From CAXBDP01 sp963974465 (lineage in GTDB: Bacteria; Bacteroidota; Bacteroidia; Cytophagales; Cyclobacteriaceae), in assembly GCA_049340005.1 (NCBI GenBank), contig JBMPIY010000015.1: 64,000 bases of DNA; one strand, 5' to 3'. Positions 63,561-64,000 of the stretch are shown piece by piece. The notes under the pieces were generated by a model. It saw only the letters and a program-made list of their open reading frames with translations, searched no databases and was not told the origin of the DNA. Numbering within the stretch: position 1 is the first letter of the stretch; every line of letters begins with the position of its first letter. A program made the translations under genes and the position numbers.

Positions 63561-63817
63561 TTTTCTTTCTTAAGCACTAAAAAAGCTGTCAAGATGAAAG
63601 GAATCGCAATACCTACAGTCAAAAGTCCAAATTGAATGAGCCCAAGTATAGCATAAAATTCAAGTCCCCAATCTGTTCGTAATCTATCAGATTTCACCAG
63701 AAAGTCATTAAGCTCCGTAGAGTTGGACATGTACCAATAAATACTGAGCATTAGTAAACTCAAGAAATAAAGTCCCACAATCCTCAAAGTCCTTCTTCTT
63801 GAATTTAACATTATCAA
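63557..63817 (-). CDS. small two-helix membrane protein
   Basis: An 86-aa product with two membrane helices (about 11-30 and 52-78) and a WYMSNSTEL loop. A later ATG (MLNSRRR, codon 3) may be the true start. No family recognised. A 20-base piece of its loop codons is also present at 60139-60160, in a non-coding repeat. Confidence 0.5.
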   Translation of the reverse strand: MIMLNSRRRTLRIVGLYFLSLLMLSIYWYMSNSTELNDFLVKSDRLRTDWGLEFYAILGLIQFGLLTVGIAIPFILTAFLVLKKEN

Positions 63818-63949
63818 TTCTAATTTTAAATGATTGATCTTAAAAAGTCATCTCAATTTTGAGTGAAATATAGTACCCATTTATCCAAGTATATCTTAAA
63901 TGATTACCTTAAACCTTTATTGCATCCATCCAATAAAGCTATACCTTGA

Positions 63950-64000
63950 GAAATAGGATTGCAAGAAACTTAAAAGAAATTAGAATTTACAAAAGCGCTC
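63950..64000. repeat. family C repeat, truncated by window end
   Basis: GAGAAATAGGATTGCAAGAAACTTAAAAG then TTAGAATTTACAAAAGCGCTC is the start of another family C element, cut by the window edge. Confidence 0.5.

Overview
The window looks like chromosomal DNA from a Bacteroidota member, probably Cytophagales; this is inferred from gene content and promoter style, since there is no rRNA. The DNA is AT-rich. Many products carry export or lipoprotein signals. Two promoters have a TAnnTTTG-type -7 box. The families seen (FtsX-type permease, ABC permease fused to an M1 peptidase, LytS/LytTR pair, YwbE, DUF6265, REP-associated transposases) are typical of that phylum. I see no rRNA, tRNA, CRISPR array, prophage or complete insertion sequence other than a REP-associated tyrosine transposase.

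Layout. 1-4.8 kb: one secreted M14-type peptidase in a repeat-rich stretch with three copies of a ~330-515 bp non-coding repeat, GGGTTAT-type heptamer tracts, REP-like hairpins and a decayed acetyltransferase. 4.8-7.2 kb: an outer-membrane barrel protein and a kelch-type lipoprotein. 7.6-10.7 kb: a TPP-riboswitch-controlled thiamine salvage operon (thiM-thiE-thiD-tenA). 10.8-20 kb: DinB protein, DUF6265 lipoprotein, S10 peptidase, a membrane-anchored winged-helix regulator divergent from an S41 peptidase, REP transposase copies with palindromes inside the reading frame, and a CocE-type hydrolase. 20-29 kb: mostly minus-strand accessory genes, including an AAA+/TPR plus TPR-membrane pair, several DinB-like proteins and a HipA-like/DUF3037 pair. 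29.5-39.3 kb: a core-like block with an FtsX-type permease, a two-gene ABC exporter (one subunit fused to an M1 aminopeptidase) and a divergent LytS/LytTR two-component system. 39.5-64 kb: a long run of small, nearly all minus-strand accessory units (VOC, baeRF, HD, toroid protein, SRPBCC, RNAP alpha-CTD-like, DHFR-like, YdeI, DinB, WYL regulator, nitrilase, OsmC, S41, alpha/beta hydrolase with TetR regulator, TraB/GumN, RraB-like and several unknowns).

The most unusual feature is the spacing of the accessory units at ~24-64 kb. Many genes stop within a few bases of a long imperfect inverted repeat whose outer ends carry AAC and GTT cores, and several of these elements are clearly homologous to each other. 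This resembles an integron cassette array without an integrase in view. A second set of longer intergenic repeats occupies most of the remaining gaps. Whether these are attC sites, relics of another mobile element or a distinct cassette system cannot be settled from sequence reading alone.

Other points worth attention: 28-bp palindromes lying in frame inside three REP-transposase reading frames; three helically phased TTTAC repeats upstream of a winged-helix regulator with periplasm-to-cytoplasm topology; an early in-frame stop in an alpha/beta hydrolase; an M14 peptidase with an aspartate at the expected third zinc-ligand position; and a tail duplication of a four-helix-bundle gene.
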